Assembly: GCA_964348085.1 (NCBI GenBank) | Contig: CAYGBI010000007.1 | Coordinates: forward strand, 9,219-73,218 | Length of the DNA stretch: 64,000 nt | Reading direction: 5' to 3' | DNA from: VXYL01 sp964348085 | GTDB lineage: Bacteria; Pseudomonadota; Gammaproteobacteria; Pseudomonadales; Azotimanducaceae | Shown: one piece after another, positions 22,613 to 30,669 of the stretch | How the letters are laid out: every line of letters begins with the position of its first letter | How positions within the stretch are numbered: position 1 is the stretch's first letter | Made by a program: the position numbers and the translations under genes | Notes under the pieces: model-generated | What the model saw: the letters and a program-made list of their open reading frames with translations, nothing else | What the model was told of the DNA's origin: nothing | The model's database searches: none

Positions 22613-23744
22613 AACCTTCTGCTGCCAAGGCGATGGGCGCAAGTACTTCATCGTCAAGGTGGACACCGATGCCGGCATTCACGGCTTAGGTGAAGCCGGC
22701 ATCGCCAACTGGGGCGGTGCTGTCGACCAAGCGGTGCAGCACTTGGCGGAAATCGTCGTCGGCGAGGATCCGTTCGCCACCGAGCGACTGTGGCAGCGCA
22801 TGTACCGCGGCAGTTTCTTCCCCGCCGACAAGGTGTATTGCTGCGCGATCAGCGCGATCGACATCGCGCTTTGGGACATTAAAGGCAAGGCGTTGGGGCT
22901 GCCGGTGTATCGGCTGCTCGGTGGCCCGGTGCGCGACAAGGTGGCGTGTTATCCGCACGCTCAGGGTCGAAACCTGTCGGCGCTCGTCGACAACTCCCGT
23001 GCGCTGGTGGCCGCCGGCTGGAAGTTTCTGCGTTGGCATTTGTCGACCGACGAAGAAGAGGGTCGCCCGGGATTGTTCGAGCCGGCGGCGGCGATCGTGG
23101 CGGCCGAGGAGCAGGTCGCTGCGGTGCGCGACGCGGTGGGCGATGGGGTGGGGCTCTGCCTCGACGTGCATACCCGCCTAAATACCGCCCACGCCATCGA
23201 ACTGTGCAAGCGCCTCGAGCCATATCGGCCGTTCTTCATCGAAGACCCGTTGCGTTCGGAAAATCCGGCGAGCTATCGAACTTTGGCGCGCCACGTCAGC
23301 CTGCCCATCGCCGCCGGCGAGCAGTGGGCCGGCAAGTGGGCATTTCGCGAGGTCGTCGAGGAGGAACTCGTCAACTACGCGCGCATCGACTTATGCATCG
23401 TCGGCGGCCTTACGGAGGCGTTGAAAATCGCCCACTGGTGCGAAACGCACTACATCGACATCGTGCCGCACAACCCGCTCGGTCCGGTGAGCGCGGCCGC
23501 CGGGGTGGCGCTGTGCATGGCGTCCACGAATGTCGGCGTGCAGGAAATGCCGCGAGCGCCGGGCACCGTGGCGACCGATCTCTTTCCCGCGCAGTTGGAC
23601 TGGCAGGACGGCTATGCGAGCTGTCCGGAGACGCCGGGCTTGGGGGTGGAGTTCAACGAGGCGCTAGCGGAAACCCGTCGTGCGCCATTGAACGGCTGGC
23701 CGCCCCAGCTACGGCGGCGCGACGGCGCGTTCACCAATTGGTGA
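22593..23744 (+). CDS. Enolase-superfamily sugar-acid dehydratase
   Basis: This 383-residue protein belongs to the mandelate racemase/galactonate dehydratase group. It starts MKVTGIRTFCCQGDG. The barrel shows metal ligands Asp (CLDVHTRLN), Glu (FFIEDPL) and Glu (AAGEQW), and a catalytic His in PHNPLGPVSAAAG. Members dehydrate aldonic or aldaric acids to 2-keto-3-deoxy acids. The typical KxK or KxD base on the second strand reads KFLRWHL, so the substrate cannot be assigned. No sugar genes adjoin it. A GGGAGGG ribosome site lies before the ATG. Confidence 0.8.
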   Translation: MKVTGIRTFCCQGDGRKYFIVKVDTDAGIHGLGEAGIANWGGAVDQAVQHLAEIVVGEDPFATERLWQRMYRGSFFPADKVYCCAISAIDIALWDIKGKALGLPVYRLLGGPVRDKVACYPHAQGRNLSALVDNSRALVAAGWKFLRWHLSTDEEEGRPGLFEPAAAIVAAEEQVAAVRDAVGDGVGLCLDVHTRLNTAHAIELCKRLEPYRPFFIEDPLRSENPASYRTLARHVSLPIAAGEQWAGKWAFREVVEEELVNYARIDLCIVGGLTEALKIAHWCETHYIDIVPHNPLGPVSAAAGVALCMASTNVGVQEMPRAPGTVATDLFPAQLDWQDGYASCPETPGLGVEFNEALAETRRAPLNGWPPQLRRRDGAFTNW

Positions 23745-23780
23745 ACGGCACGGGACGTTAGGGCGCGCTGGAGTCGGCCG

Positions 23781-24506
23781 TCAGCCCCCGGCCGCTTTCA
23801 CCGGCCGACCTCGCTTCGCATCAGGATGCTTGACCACATCCACCAAACCATACTCCACGGCTTCCTCCGGGCTCATCCAGTAGTCCCGGTCCGTATCTTC
23901 GGCGATGCGGTCGGCGGGCTGTCCCGTGTGTTGGGCGAGGATTTCGTTCAGCCTCTCGCGCATGGAAAGGATCTCGCGGGCCTGAATCTCGATATCCGCG
24001 GCGACGCCTCGCGAGCCACCGGAGGGTTGGTGCAACATCATCCGCGAGTTCGGCAGCGCGTAGCGCTTGCCCTTCGTGCCGGCGGCGAGCAGAAAGGCGC
24101 CCATGCTGGCGGCTTGACCAATGCACCAAGTGGCGATGTCGCAGTTGACGAGCTGCATGGTGTCGTAGATGGATAGCCCCGAAGTTACGGCGCCGCCGGG
24201 CGAGTTGATGTACAGGTGGATGTCCGCTTCGGCGTTCTCGGACGCCAGATAGAGAAGCTGCGCGATTACCAGACTGGCGACCTCGTCCCCCACTGGCCCC
24301 ACCAAGAACACGATGCGATTGCTGAGCAGGCGAGAGTAAATGTCGTAGGCGCGTTCGCCGCGGGCGCTCTGCTCGACCACCATCGGCACAAGGCCAAGTC
24401 CCCGCGGTTCGGCATCGAACCCGGCGTGCGAAGGCATATTGCGCATGGTACGCGTGGGAGGAAAGCTGTGGTTCAAGTTGACGCTCCTTGTTGGCGGTGC
24501 TGTCAT
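23781..24506 (-). CDS. clpP: ATP-dependent Clp protease proteolytic subunit
   Basis: ClpP forms the serine-protease barrel that degrades substrates unfolded by ClpX or ClpA. The 241-residue protein has VPMVVEQSARGERAYDIYS, catalytic Ser134 in GQAASMGAF, His159 in MMLHQPSGG and an Asp in DTDRDYW. Its ATG overlaps the tig stop (ATGA). An internal ATG at 24437 would give a conventional short propeptide and is also possible. clpX, normally next, is missing; a convergent dehydratase gene occupies that side. Confidence 0.95.
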   Translation of the reverse strand: MTAPPTRSVNLNHSFPPTRTMRNMPSHAGFDAEPRGLGLVPMVVEQSARGERAYDIYSRLLSNRIVFLVGPVGDEVASLVIAQLLYLASENAEADIHLYINSPGGAVTSGLSIYDTMQLVNCDIATWCIGQAASMGAFLLAAGTKGKRYALPNSRMMLHQPSGGSRGVAADIEIQAREILSMRERLNEILAQHTGQPADRIAEDTDRDYWMSPEEAVEYGLVDVVKHPDAKRGRPVKAAGG

Positions 24507-26125
24507 TCGGCTCGTTTGGCGCCGCCGAAGAAGCGGCGGATTCTGCTCGCGATGCCGCCCTTCTCCGCCTGCTCTGCGTGGGCGGATGCGTCCTCGTCGG
24601 GTTCCGGACTGCCCTCGGCTGCTACTTGCCCTTCGGCGTTCGCCGCCACTTCCAAGGTGGATTCCTCAGCGGGCTCGTGGGGTTCTTCGGCTTCCTCGAC
24701 CTCCGGCAGCGGTTCCGGCTCCGGCAGCGGCAGGCCCGCGATCAGCGCTTTGTAGGGAACCGAGACCGTGGTCGATTGCGCTTGGGCAAGCACATGGTCG
24801 AGGGTCTGCTCTTCCAAAACCGAGGCTTCCACCCGGCGGAGCTGCTCCTCGTCGCCATATATCCACTTGCGAACTTCGGCGGCTTCCTCGTAACCGCTGG
24901 CCATTTCCTCGACGCGAGCGCGAATGCGCTCGTCGTCCACTTCGATCGACTCTTGGGTGACGATCTCGCCGAGCACCAGCCGCGCCCGCACATCGCGCTC
25001 GGCGATGTCTCGGTAGGCGTCGCTGATGTCGGTGGGAAGGCTGTCTTGGAGGTAGCGCTCCAAGCGTTGCTTCTCCGCTTCGATCTCGGCGGTCACCAGC
25101 GCTTCGGGCAACTCGAAATCGTGCGCTTCGACGAGCGCTTTGATGACTTCCCGCTTGATCGCGTTGCGGGTGGCGGCTTCGAGTTCGACCTGCATCCGGT
25201 CACGCACTTCGGCGCGAAAGCGCGCTAAGCGATCCTCGCCTTGCTCGATGCCGAAGTCGTCGAGGAACGCGTCGTCGATTTCCGGCAGATGCGGTTCTTC
25301 AACACTCTTGAGGGTGACTTCGCCGACGCCTTGGCGGGTCAGAGGTTGGTCGTCGCTGGCTGCTCCGGGGGAGTCCTCGACTTCTTGTGTTCCATCCACG
25401 CCATCCACGCCCGCCGATGACGCCTCGCTCGCAGCTTGAGCAGGCGCGGACTCGTGTTCCGCTCTCGGCGCCGGCTGACGGATCGGCACGGGAAAAGCTC
25501 GTGTCTCGTTGGCGGACAGACCGATAATCGCGTTGTCGAGGGCCGAGTTTTCGTTATTTTCGTCAACCGTGAACGTGGTGCCCTCGTCGCTCTCGATCAC
25601 CTCACCATCCAGTCTGATGGCGTAGTCGACCGCCACACGATCCCCTGTCGCCGCCGGCCGTTCCACCGGCACCCACTCGGTCTTTTGCTGGCGCAGCGAT
25701 TGCACGGTGGCATCGATGTCGGCTTCGTTGATCTGCGCTTCCGGCTGCCGCACCTTGAGTTGCCCGAGGTCCGTGAGCTCGAATTGCGGCATTACCTCGA
25801 AGGTTGCGGCGTACTTCAGGTCGGTGCCGGGCTCGAGATCGATGATTTCGACGCTGGCTTGGCCGGCGGGCGAAAGACCCTCTTGCCGCACGGCATCCGC
25901 GAAGCTCGATTGCAGCAGTTCCGACGCCACTTCTTCGCGCAACTTCGTGCCGAACCGGCGCCTAATCTCTTTCAGCGGCACTTTGCCGGGGCGAAACCCG
26001 GGCAGCTTCACCTCGCCTGCGGTGTCCCGCACGCGCTCTGCGAAGCGACTTTCGAACGATTCCGATGGCACGGCGATGGTGACCTTGCGCTCTAGGCCGT
26101 GCGTCGTCTCTACCGTTACCTGCAT
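24503..26125 (-). CDS. tig: Trigger factor with insert and acidic tail
   Basis: Trigger factor is the ribosome-bound chaperone and prolyl isomerase. The 540-residue protein is about 100 longer than the E. coli one. The ribosome-binding signature GFRPGKVP is at 43-50, the FKBP-like domain starts near GDRVAVDYAIRLDG (161), and the helical chaperone arms follow. A low-complexity acidic Ala/Ser/Glu insert occupies about 217-265 inside the isomerase domain. The last 70 residues are a Glu/Pro-rich tail ending in the basic ASRIRRFFGGAKRAE. tRNA-His lies 44 bases upstream. Confidence 0.95.
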   Translation of the reverse strand: MQVTVETTHGLERKVTIAVPSESFESRFAERVRDTAGEVKLPGFRPGKVPLKEIRRRFGTKLREEVASELLQSSFADAVRQEGLSPAGQASVEIIDLEPGTDLKYAATFEVMPQFELTDLGQLKVRQPEAQINEADIDATVQSLRQQKTEWVPVERPAATGDRVAVDYAIRLDGEVIESDEGTTFTVDENNENSALDNAIIGLSANETRAFPVPIRQPAPRAEHESAPAQAASEASSAGVDGVDGTQEVEDSPGAASDDQPLTRQGVGEVTLKSVEEPHLPEIDDAFLDDFGIEQGEDRLARFRAEVRDRMQVELEAATRNAIKREVIKALVEAHDFELPEALVTAEIEAEKQRLERYLQDSLPTDISDAYRDIAERDVRARLVLGEIVTQESIEVDDERIRARVEEMASGYEEAAEVRKWIYGDEEQLRRVEASVLEEQTLDHVLAQAQSTTVSVPYKALIAGLPLPEPEPLPEVEEAEEPHEPAEESTLEVAANAEGQVAAEGSPEPDEDASAHAEQAEKGGIASRIRRFFGGAKRAE

Positions 26126-26169
26126 TCGTTCAAATATCTAACCAGCTCGCGTTGTTCACGCAGGTTCGT

Positions 26170-26246
26170 TGGGGTGGATGATGGGACTTGAACCCACGAC
26201 AGCCGGATCCACAATCCGGGGCTCTACCCGCTGAGCTACACCCACC
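26170..26246 (-). tRNA. tRNA-His (GTG)
   Basis: On the minus strand the cloverleaf runs from 26246 to 26170. The anticodon stem CCGGA/TCCGG encloses TTGTGGA, anticodon GTG. The acceptor stem GTGGGTG pairs with CATCCAC, and the extra G at -1 faces C73, the identity mark of tRNA-His. CCA is encoded. TTCAAGT forms the T-loop. It is the last tRNA before tig. Confidence 0.95.
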
Positions 26247-26341
26247 ATTGACCGTCGGTTCGGTACCGTTCGGCAACCTTCATTCTACATCTTTTGAACG
26301 CATTGCTAACGCCTTGAGCGGGAGTTGCTCTCGGTTGCAAC

Positions 26342-26418
26342 TGGCGCGCCCGGAAGGACTCGAACCTTCAACCCTCGGCTTAGAAGGCCGATGCTCTATC
26401 CGGTTGAGCTACGGGCGC
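26342..26418 (-). tRNA. tRNA-Arg (TCT)
   Basis: Minus strand. The acceptor stem GCGCCCG pairs with CGGGCGC. The anticodon stem TCGGC/GCCGA encloses CTTCTAA, anticodon TCT, reading AGA/AGG. GTTCGAGTC forms the T-arm. CCA is encoded. Confidence 0.95.
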
Positions 26419-26427
26419 TTGCGGAAC

Positions 26428-26504
26428 TGGTCGGGGTAGAGAGATTTGAACTCCCGACATCCTGCTCCCAAAGCAGGCGCGCTACCAGACTGCGCCATAC
26501 CCCG
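26428..26504 (-). tRNA. tRNA-Pro (TGG)
   Basis: Minus strand. The acceptor stem CGGGGTA pairs with TACCCCG. The anticodon stem CCTGC/GCAGG encloses TTTGGGA, anticodon TGG. CCA is encoded. It is the first gene of the Pro-Arg-His cluster, which resembles the Pseudomonas cluster ahead of tig but lacks tRNA-Leu and a second tRNA-His. Confidence 0.95.
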
Positions 26505-26559
26505 CTGCGTGTCGAACCAATGAGACCTCACCCGCGCTTGGACGGTGAAGGTGTGGTGA

Positions 26560-26589
26560 AGCTTACGCGAGCGGCCGTTCGACGGTCAA
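26560..26589 (-). promoter_or_regulatory. Candidate promoter of the tRNA cluster
   Basis: On the minus strand TTGACC (26589-26584) and TAAGCT (26565-26560) are separated by 18 bases. This would start transcription about 50 bases before tRNA-Pro. The -35 is good, the -10 is weak. Confidence 0.35.
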
Positions 26590-26647
26590 GTAAATGCTAT
26601 AACGCACTGATAAATATGCGAATTGCATCTACACTGGCGCGCTAGAG

Positions 26648-27727
26648 CTACTTGTGGACAGACCTTTGGATGGTTCGTGCGCGACGTAGGAAATCGGCTT
26701 CGTCTCGGCTTTCCATAGCCGCCCGGATGAACGCGTCGCCCTGCTCGACGGTGACGGCGACCAAACATGCTTCGACTTGCTCGCTAAGCGCGATGGACTT
26801 CTGCATCAGCATCGTGGCTAGATTGTCCCGCAAGCCCTGCAAACGGCCTTCGGCGACACCTTCCACGATGCCTTCCACCACGCCTGAGAGACGACCTTCC
26901 TCGCGACTTTCTCGTCGCGCCTCGCGCAAGAACACGTCGTCGTCGGGGCTGGTTCCTTCCCGCTCTCCCAGTGTGCGGCCTACCCGCCGCAGCACGGCTA
27001 CGGTCTCTTGCGAGACCTCGGCCTCGCCGAGCGCACGGTGGATTTCAGCGGCGGTCCAGCCGGGGAAAGCGCGGCTGATACCGGCGTTTCGATAGCCGTT
27101 GGCGTCGGCGTCCTGGTGGCCCGGGTCCAACAAGTGAATGGTCAGCCCCGCCAATCGACTTCTCGGGCGACTCGCTGGACGGTGGTCGGGCACTTCAACC
27201 CATATTTCCGGGAAGCGCTGCCGCTGGTAAATGCCGAGCTTCCGCCGCCGTGCGTCGGTAGTGTGGTCCACTTCCAATACGACGTCCGGAAGATCGTCCT
27301 CGCCGACCTCTACTACCGAGCCCGCCGGCCCGTTTGTGCGCGGATGCACATAGACCATCTGGTCCGCTTGCAGGATGCTCTTGCGCTGCCCCCGTGTGTC
27401 GCGCTGGAGCAAATCGGCGGTGCCGAAGGTCTCGATGGGCGAGCCGCGCATCGCGCCGATCATCTTGGCAAGCCAAGCGAGCCGCTGGGACGGCGCTTCA
27501 TGGTAGATGGTCGTGGGCTCGCACACCCAAGCGGTGCCGGTTTCGCCGTCCCAATACTCAAAGCGGCCGTCGTACTCCGCGACTTCCGACGCGGGAATGT
27601 GGATCGTACGGCAACCCGGAAACCCATACCGCGCACCGTCGAGTTCGCCGTCGGCGGACGTACGGGTCTCCAAGGACGATGGCCAGCGCTCATCATCGAG
27701 TGCTGCGGGGGTGGCGGCGTTCGTCAT
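26648..27727 (-). CDS. Uma2-like PD-(D/E)XK protein with EGR tail
   Basis: This 359-residue protein has a central Uma2 (DUF820) nuclease-like fold. LPDVVLEVDHTTDARRRK and FPEIWVEVPD give the Asp...Glu-x-Val pattern of the restriction-endonuclease-like core. The carboxyl half carries EGRLSGVVEGIVEGVAEGR repeats like those of the 8427 protein and of Rpn nucleases. Cellular role is unknown; a mobile or defence-related function is often proposed for the family. It stands alone behind the amidohydrolase gene (102-base gap). Confidence 0.7.
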   Translation of the reverse strand: MTNAATPAALDDERWPSSLETRTSADGELDGARYGFPGCRTIHIPASEVAEYDGRFEYWDGETGTAWVCEPTTIYHEAPSQRLAWLAKMIGAMRGSPIETFGTADLLQRDTRGQRKSILQADQMVYVHPRTNGPAGSVVEVGEDDLPDVVLEVDHTTDARRRKLGIYQRQRFPEIWVEVPDHRPASRPRSRLAGLTIHLLDPGHQDADANGYRNAGISRAFPGWTAAEIHRALGEAEVSQETVAVLRRVGRTLGEREGTSPDDDVFLREARRESREEGRLSGVVEGIVEGVAEGRLQGLRDNLATMLMQKSIALSEQVEACLVAVTVEQGDAFIRAAMESRDEADFLRRARTIQRSVHK

Positions 27728-27829
27728 GGCGACACCCTACCAGAAGACCGAAGAGACGTATTGCAGCTACCCCTCGGGGCAATTGGCTCGGCGTGATCTT
27801 CCGCGCGAGGCAGAGCTTCGCCCCAACGC

Positions 27830-28978
27830 CTACTCGGCAACGAACTCCCGCCCCCGAGCCACCACCAAGGCGGGCTTGAGCAGCACGCTCAAATCGGTCA
27901 GCGGATCGCCGTGGACGAACAGCAGGTCGGCGCTCGCACCCTCGCACAGCCGGCCCGTGACTTCCCCCAAGCCGAGCGCGTCGGCGCACTCGCTCGTCGC
28001 GCTCTTCAGAGCTTCTAGCGGAGACAGCTCGGCTAAACGTGCGAATACGGGCAAAGCCTTGGCGAGGTCTTGATGACGAACGTTTGGAATGCCGGCGTCG
28101 GTGGAAGCGATCAAGCGGCAGCCGTGCGCCTTCAGCGCGCGAAAATTGGCCGTGACGTTGGCGGCGAACTCGCTGCCGAAGCGGCCCCAGCCGGCGTTCA
28201 CTGTCGGTGACACCCAAATCCCGCGACGAGCGATTTCCCGGGCCACGTCCGGATCGTAGTCGCCACGTTTGCCGTTCTCGCCGATCCACGAGCAGTGTTC
28301 GATGGTACGGACGCCGGCGTTCGCGGCGTGACGGATGCCCGGCGTGCCGTGGCAGTGCGCGGCCACGTCGAACCCGCGAACCGTGGCCGCAGCGACAATG
28401 GCGCTGGTGGTGGCTTGATCGAACTGCGCGTCTTTCGGCTGGCTGTTCGGAGTTTGCATGCCGCCGGTGGCCATAAGTTTGATGAGATCGACGCCGTGGT
28501 CGAGTTGTCGCTCGATCACCGCCGTTGCGTCCGCCAGGTTGGCGGACTCGCCGCCCCAGAAGTGGCAATGGCCGCCGATGGATGTGATCGGCTGACCGGC
28601 GCACAGGAGCCGTGGCCCGGGAATCTCGCCGGCGTCGATGCGGTCGCGCAGTTCGAGTTCGAGCCATTCGCCGCCACCTAGGTCGCGGGCGGTGGTGATG
28701 CCGGCGGCGAGCATCTCGGCGGCGCGACGGGTCATCTTTCGTCGCGCATCGTCGGGCTTGACGGCGAGCTGCTCGGCGACGGTGGCGAGCGCCGGGTCCA
28801 ACGCCATGTGAACGTGCGCGTCGATCAAGCCGGGGACGACGGTGAGACCGGCGCAGTCCCTGCCCTTCGCCCCGCGTCCCAGCGCGACGATTTCTTCGCC
28901 GTCAACGGCAATGCAATCGGCTGTCGAGTAGCCGTCCGCTACGCCGTCCCAAAGGCGAAGGTTGCTGTAAACGCGCAC
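27830..28978 (-). CDS. Imidazolonepropionase-like amidohydrolase
   Basis: This 382-residue cytoplasmic metal hydrolase has ligands in PGLIDAHVHMA, a candidate carbamylated Lys in DLIKLMATGGM, His in VAAHCHG and IEHCSW, and Asp in ASTDAGIP. These match the prolidase/imidazolonepropionase-like group that cleaves amide or peptide-like bonds. The substrate is not deducible. It starts with GTG at 28978, 11 bases after the PhyH gene, so the two are probably co-transcribed and may act on one compound. Confidence 0.8.
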   Translation of the reverse strand: MRVYSNLRLWDGVADGYSTADCIAVDGEEIVALGRGAKGRDCAGLTVVPGLIDAHVHMALDPALATVAEQLAVKPDDARRKMTRRAAEMLAAGITTARDLGGGEWLELELRDRIDAGEIPGPRLLCAGQPITSIGGHCHFWGGESANLADATAVIERQLDHGVDLIKLMATGGMQTPNSQPKDAQFDQATTSAIVAAATVRGFDVAAHCHGTPGIRHAANAGVRTIEHCSWIGENGKRGDYDPDVAREIARRGIWVSPTVNAGWGRFGSEFAANVTANFRALKAHGCRLIASTDAGIPNVRHQDLAKALPVFARLAELSPLEALKSATSECADALGLGEVTGRLCEGASADLLFVHGDPLTDLSVLLKPALVVARGREFVAE

Positions 28979-28989
28979 TGGCTTGGTGG

Positions 28990-29943
28990 TCAGGCGTGCG
29001 TGTCCAGCACCATTTGCGGGTCGTTTTCGATTCGCGTCAGCCAGTAATCCGCGTCGAACTCATCGTCCCCCAAGAGATAGCGCCAGAACCGGATGCGGTT
29101 GATGTACTCCAGTCTTCCGGTGTCGTTCTCGAACCACGGTTCGGGCGTGGTGAGAATCGTGTGGATGTGGTCTTCGGCGCGACGGCTCTTCACATGGAAG
29201 ATGGGCCCTTGGGCGAAGTCGTCGTCGGTCAGGTCGCCCGAGTCCCACAACCGCCGTTGTCGCACGGAGGGATTGATACGCACCTTGAACATATAGCGCA
29301 CGCGATCGGAGCGATTGAGGCCGCCGCCGTGCCAAAGGCCGTGATGGGTGAAAATCAGCGTGCCGGCCGGACACACGACGTGCTGCTGACCGAGGATGTT
29401 CTGGTAGCGGCCGATGGCCGCCTCGCTGACCACTCGCAGATGGGTGCCGGGAACGTAGCGCGTGCCGCCCATCTCGGCGGTCACTTCGTGCGGGAAGTAC
29501 ATGAGCTGGATGTCGAACGCTTGGCGCGGGTCGATCGTGGAATCTTGGTGGGTGTTCTGCGAGGTGCCGACTGCGCCGTCGCGGAACGCCGGCGGGAAGG
29601 TGATGTGCAGAAAGTGGTGGTCGAGCAGCGAACCCGGCCCAACTAGGCTCTCGATGGCGCCCCGCACCCATGGCAAGCGCACCAAGCGACCAAGAGCAGT
29701 GTCTTCCGGATAGGCGTCTAGGAGCGGCGTCCCCGCCGGTACCGCCGGGATTTTGTTCGCCCGCATCAACGCGAAGTAGCGCGCCAGCAAGGACTTCTTG
29801 CTCGCGCCGGGCGCCGGCGTCGGCGGGCGCCCGGCTTCATCCAGAAACTGCTCGTTGATGTCGGTTGGCACTTTGCCGTCGAAGCGCAGGAGCCCTCGTG
29901 CGGCGAAACTCGCCATCTGCCGAGAGTTCAACCGCTCAAGCAT
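28990..29943 (-). CDS. Phytanoyl-CoA dioxygenase family protein (1)
   Basis: This 317-residue Fe(II)/2-oxoglutarate oxygenase has the iron ligands in THQDSTIDP (His-x-Asp) and in FTHHGLWHGGG (distal His), followed by RVRYMFKVRI with the oxoglutarate-binding Arg. It is one of three such genes in the window. The start overlaps the end of the upstream 92-residue gene by eight bases. Substrate unknown; PhyH enzymes hydroxylate lipids, small acids or natural products. Confidence 0.85.
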   Translation of the reverse strand: MLERLNSRQMASFAARGLLRFDGKVPTDINEQFLDEAGRPPTPAPGASKKSLLARYFALMRANKIPAVPAGTPLLDAYPEDTALGRLVRLPWVRGAIESLVGPGSLLDHHFLHITFPPAFRDGAVGTSQNTHQDSTIDPRQAFDIQLMYFPHEVTAEMGGTRYVPGTHLRVVSEAAIGRYQNILGQQHVVCPAGTLIFTHHGLWHGGGLNRSDRVRYMFKVRINPSVRQRRLWDSGDLTDDDFAQGPIFHVKSRRAEDHIHTILTTPEPWFENDTGRLEYINRIRFWRYLLGDDEFDADYWLTRIENDPQMVLDTHA

Positions 29944-30214
29944 CGTCGCTCTCCGACAGTTTCTCGAAGAAGAACTCGTACTTGAGGTAGCCGGTGCGGA
30001 ACTCGTCGCCGACGCCGTGCGCGACGAGCGGCGAGGCTTGGATCAGCCGCCAGCCGTCGCGCAGCGCTGCTAATCCCGTGGCGTAGGGGGGATTTTGCGC
30101 GTCGCCGGCCATATGGGTGGTTCGTCCGCTGCCGTCGTAGTTCGCCCATGCCAAGACGTTGGCGTCGAGCGCGGAACTGCGCAGATAGAGGACGAGCACA
30201 TGTTGTCGCTGCAT
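29936..30214 (-). CDS. Small conserved-looking protein of unknown function
   Basis: I do not recognise this 92-residue protein. It has no signal or membrane segment. It begins MQRQHVLVLYLRSSALDAN and contains DGWRLIQASPL and a FRTGYLKYEFFFEK ending. The ATG at 30214 is preferred over upstream starts in the same frame, which would run into the divergent gene. It is translationally coupled to the PhyH gene by an eight-base overlap, so it may be a partner or accessory protein of that oxygenase. Confidence 0.6.
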   Translation of the reverse strand: MQRQHVLVLYLRSSALDANVLAWANYDGSGRTTHMAGDAQNPPYATGLAALRDGWRLIQASPLVAHGVGDEFRTGYLKYEFFFEKLSESDDA

Positions 30215-30276
30215 GAAGGCGAGCTTAACAGTTTGGCCTTTGGCTGCCGCGCCGGAGTTTCCGTTACAGTTCGCGC

Positions 30277-30669
30277 ATGAAGATATGTGCGTCCATGGCG
30301 TTGGCGTTGTGCCTTGCCGGCTGCGCGGGCTCATCGCGACCGTTGCAGTTCATTGGCGGCGAGGACTTGGTGTATCCGCCGGCGGCGAAGGAGGCCGCGC
30401 TGGAGGGGCGGGTCGTGGTGCGCTACGACGTAACCGCGCAAGGGCGTGTAGTCAACGCCGTCGTCGACTTGGCGACGCCGCCCGGCGTATTCGAGGAAGC
30501 GGCCTTGGCAATGGTGCGCTCTTGGCGTTTCAAACCGCTTGTGGAAGGCGGAAACGTGGTCGATGCGTTGAACCGGGTGAGCGAAGTGGTATTCAAGCTC
30601 GGCGATGACGCACGTTACGACCGGTTGCCGGCGCCGGGGACTCCCCGAGCGCCGGACGAAGAAGAATGA
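30277..30669 (+). CDS. TonB carboxyl-terminal-domain lipoprotein
   Basis: This 130-residue protein has a lipoprotein signal (ALALCLAGC, lipidated Cys16). A TonB-type carboxyl domain follows: YPPAAKEAALEGRVVVRYDV, then VVNAVVDLATPPGVFEEAALAM and WRFKP. It lacks the membrane anchor and proline linker of true TonB, so it is probably a periplasmic lipoprotein using the fold for binding. It overlaps the TRAP-transporter operon as ATGA, which suggests shared expression; a functional link is unproven. Confidence 0.75.
   Translation: MKICASMALALCLAGCAGSSRPLQFIGGEDLVYPPAAKEAALEGRVVVRYDVTAQGRVVNAVVDLATPPGVFEEAALAMVRSWRFKPLVEGGNVVDALNRVSEVVFKLGDDARYDRLPAPGTPRAPDEEE

Noticed and set aside
26170..26246. 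Integrated element at the tRNA cluster
   Set aside because: No integrase and no repeated tRNA end was found near the Pro-Arg-His cluster; the Uma2-like gene beyond it shows no attachment repeat.
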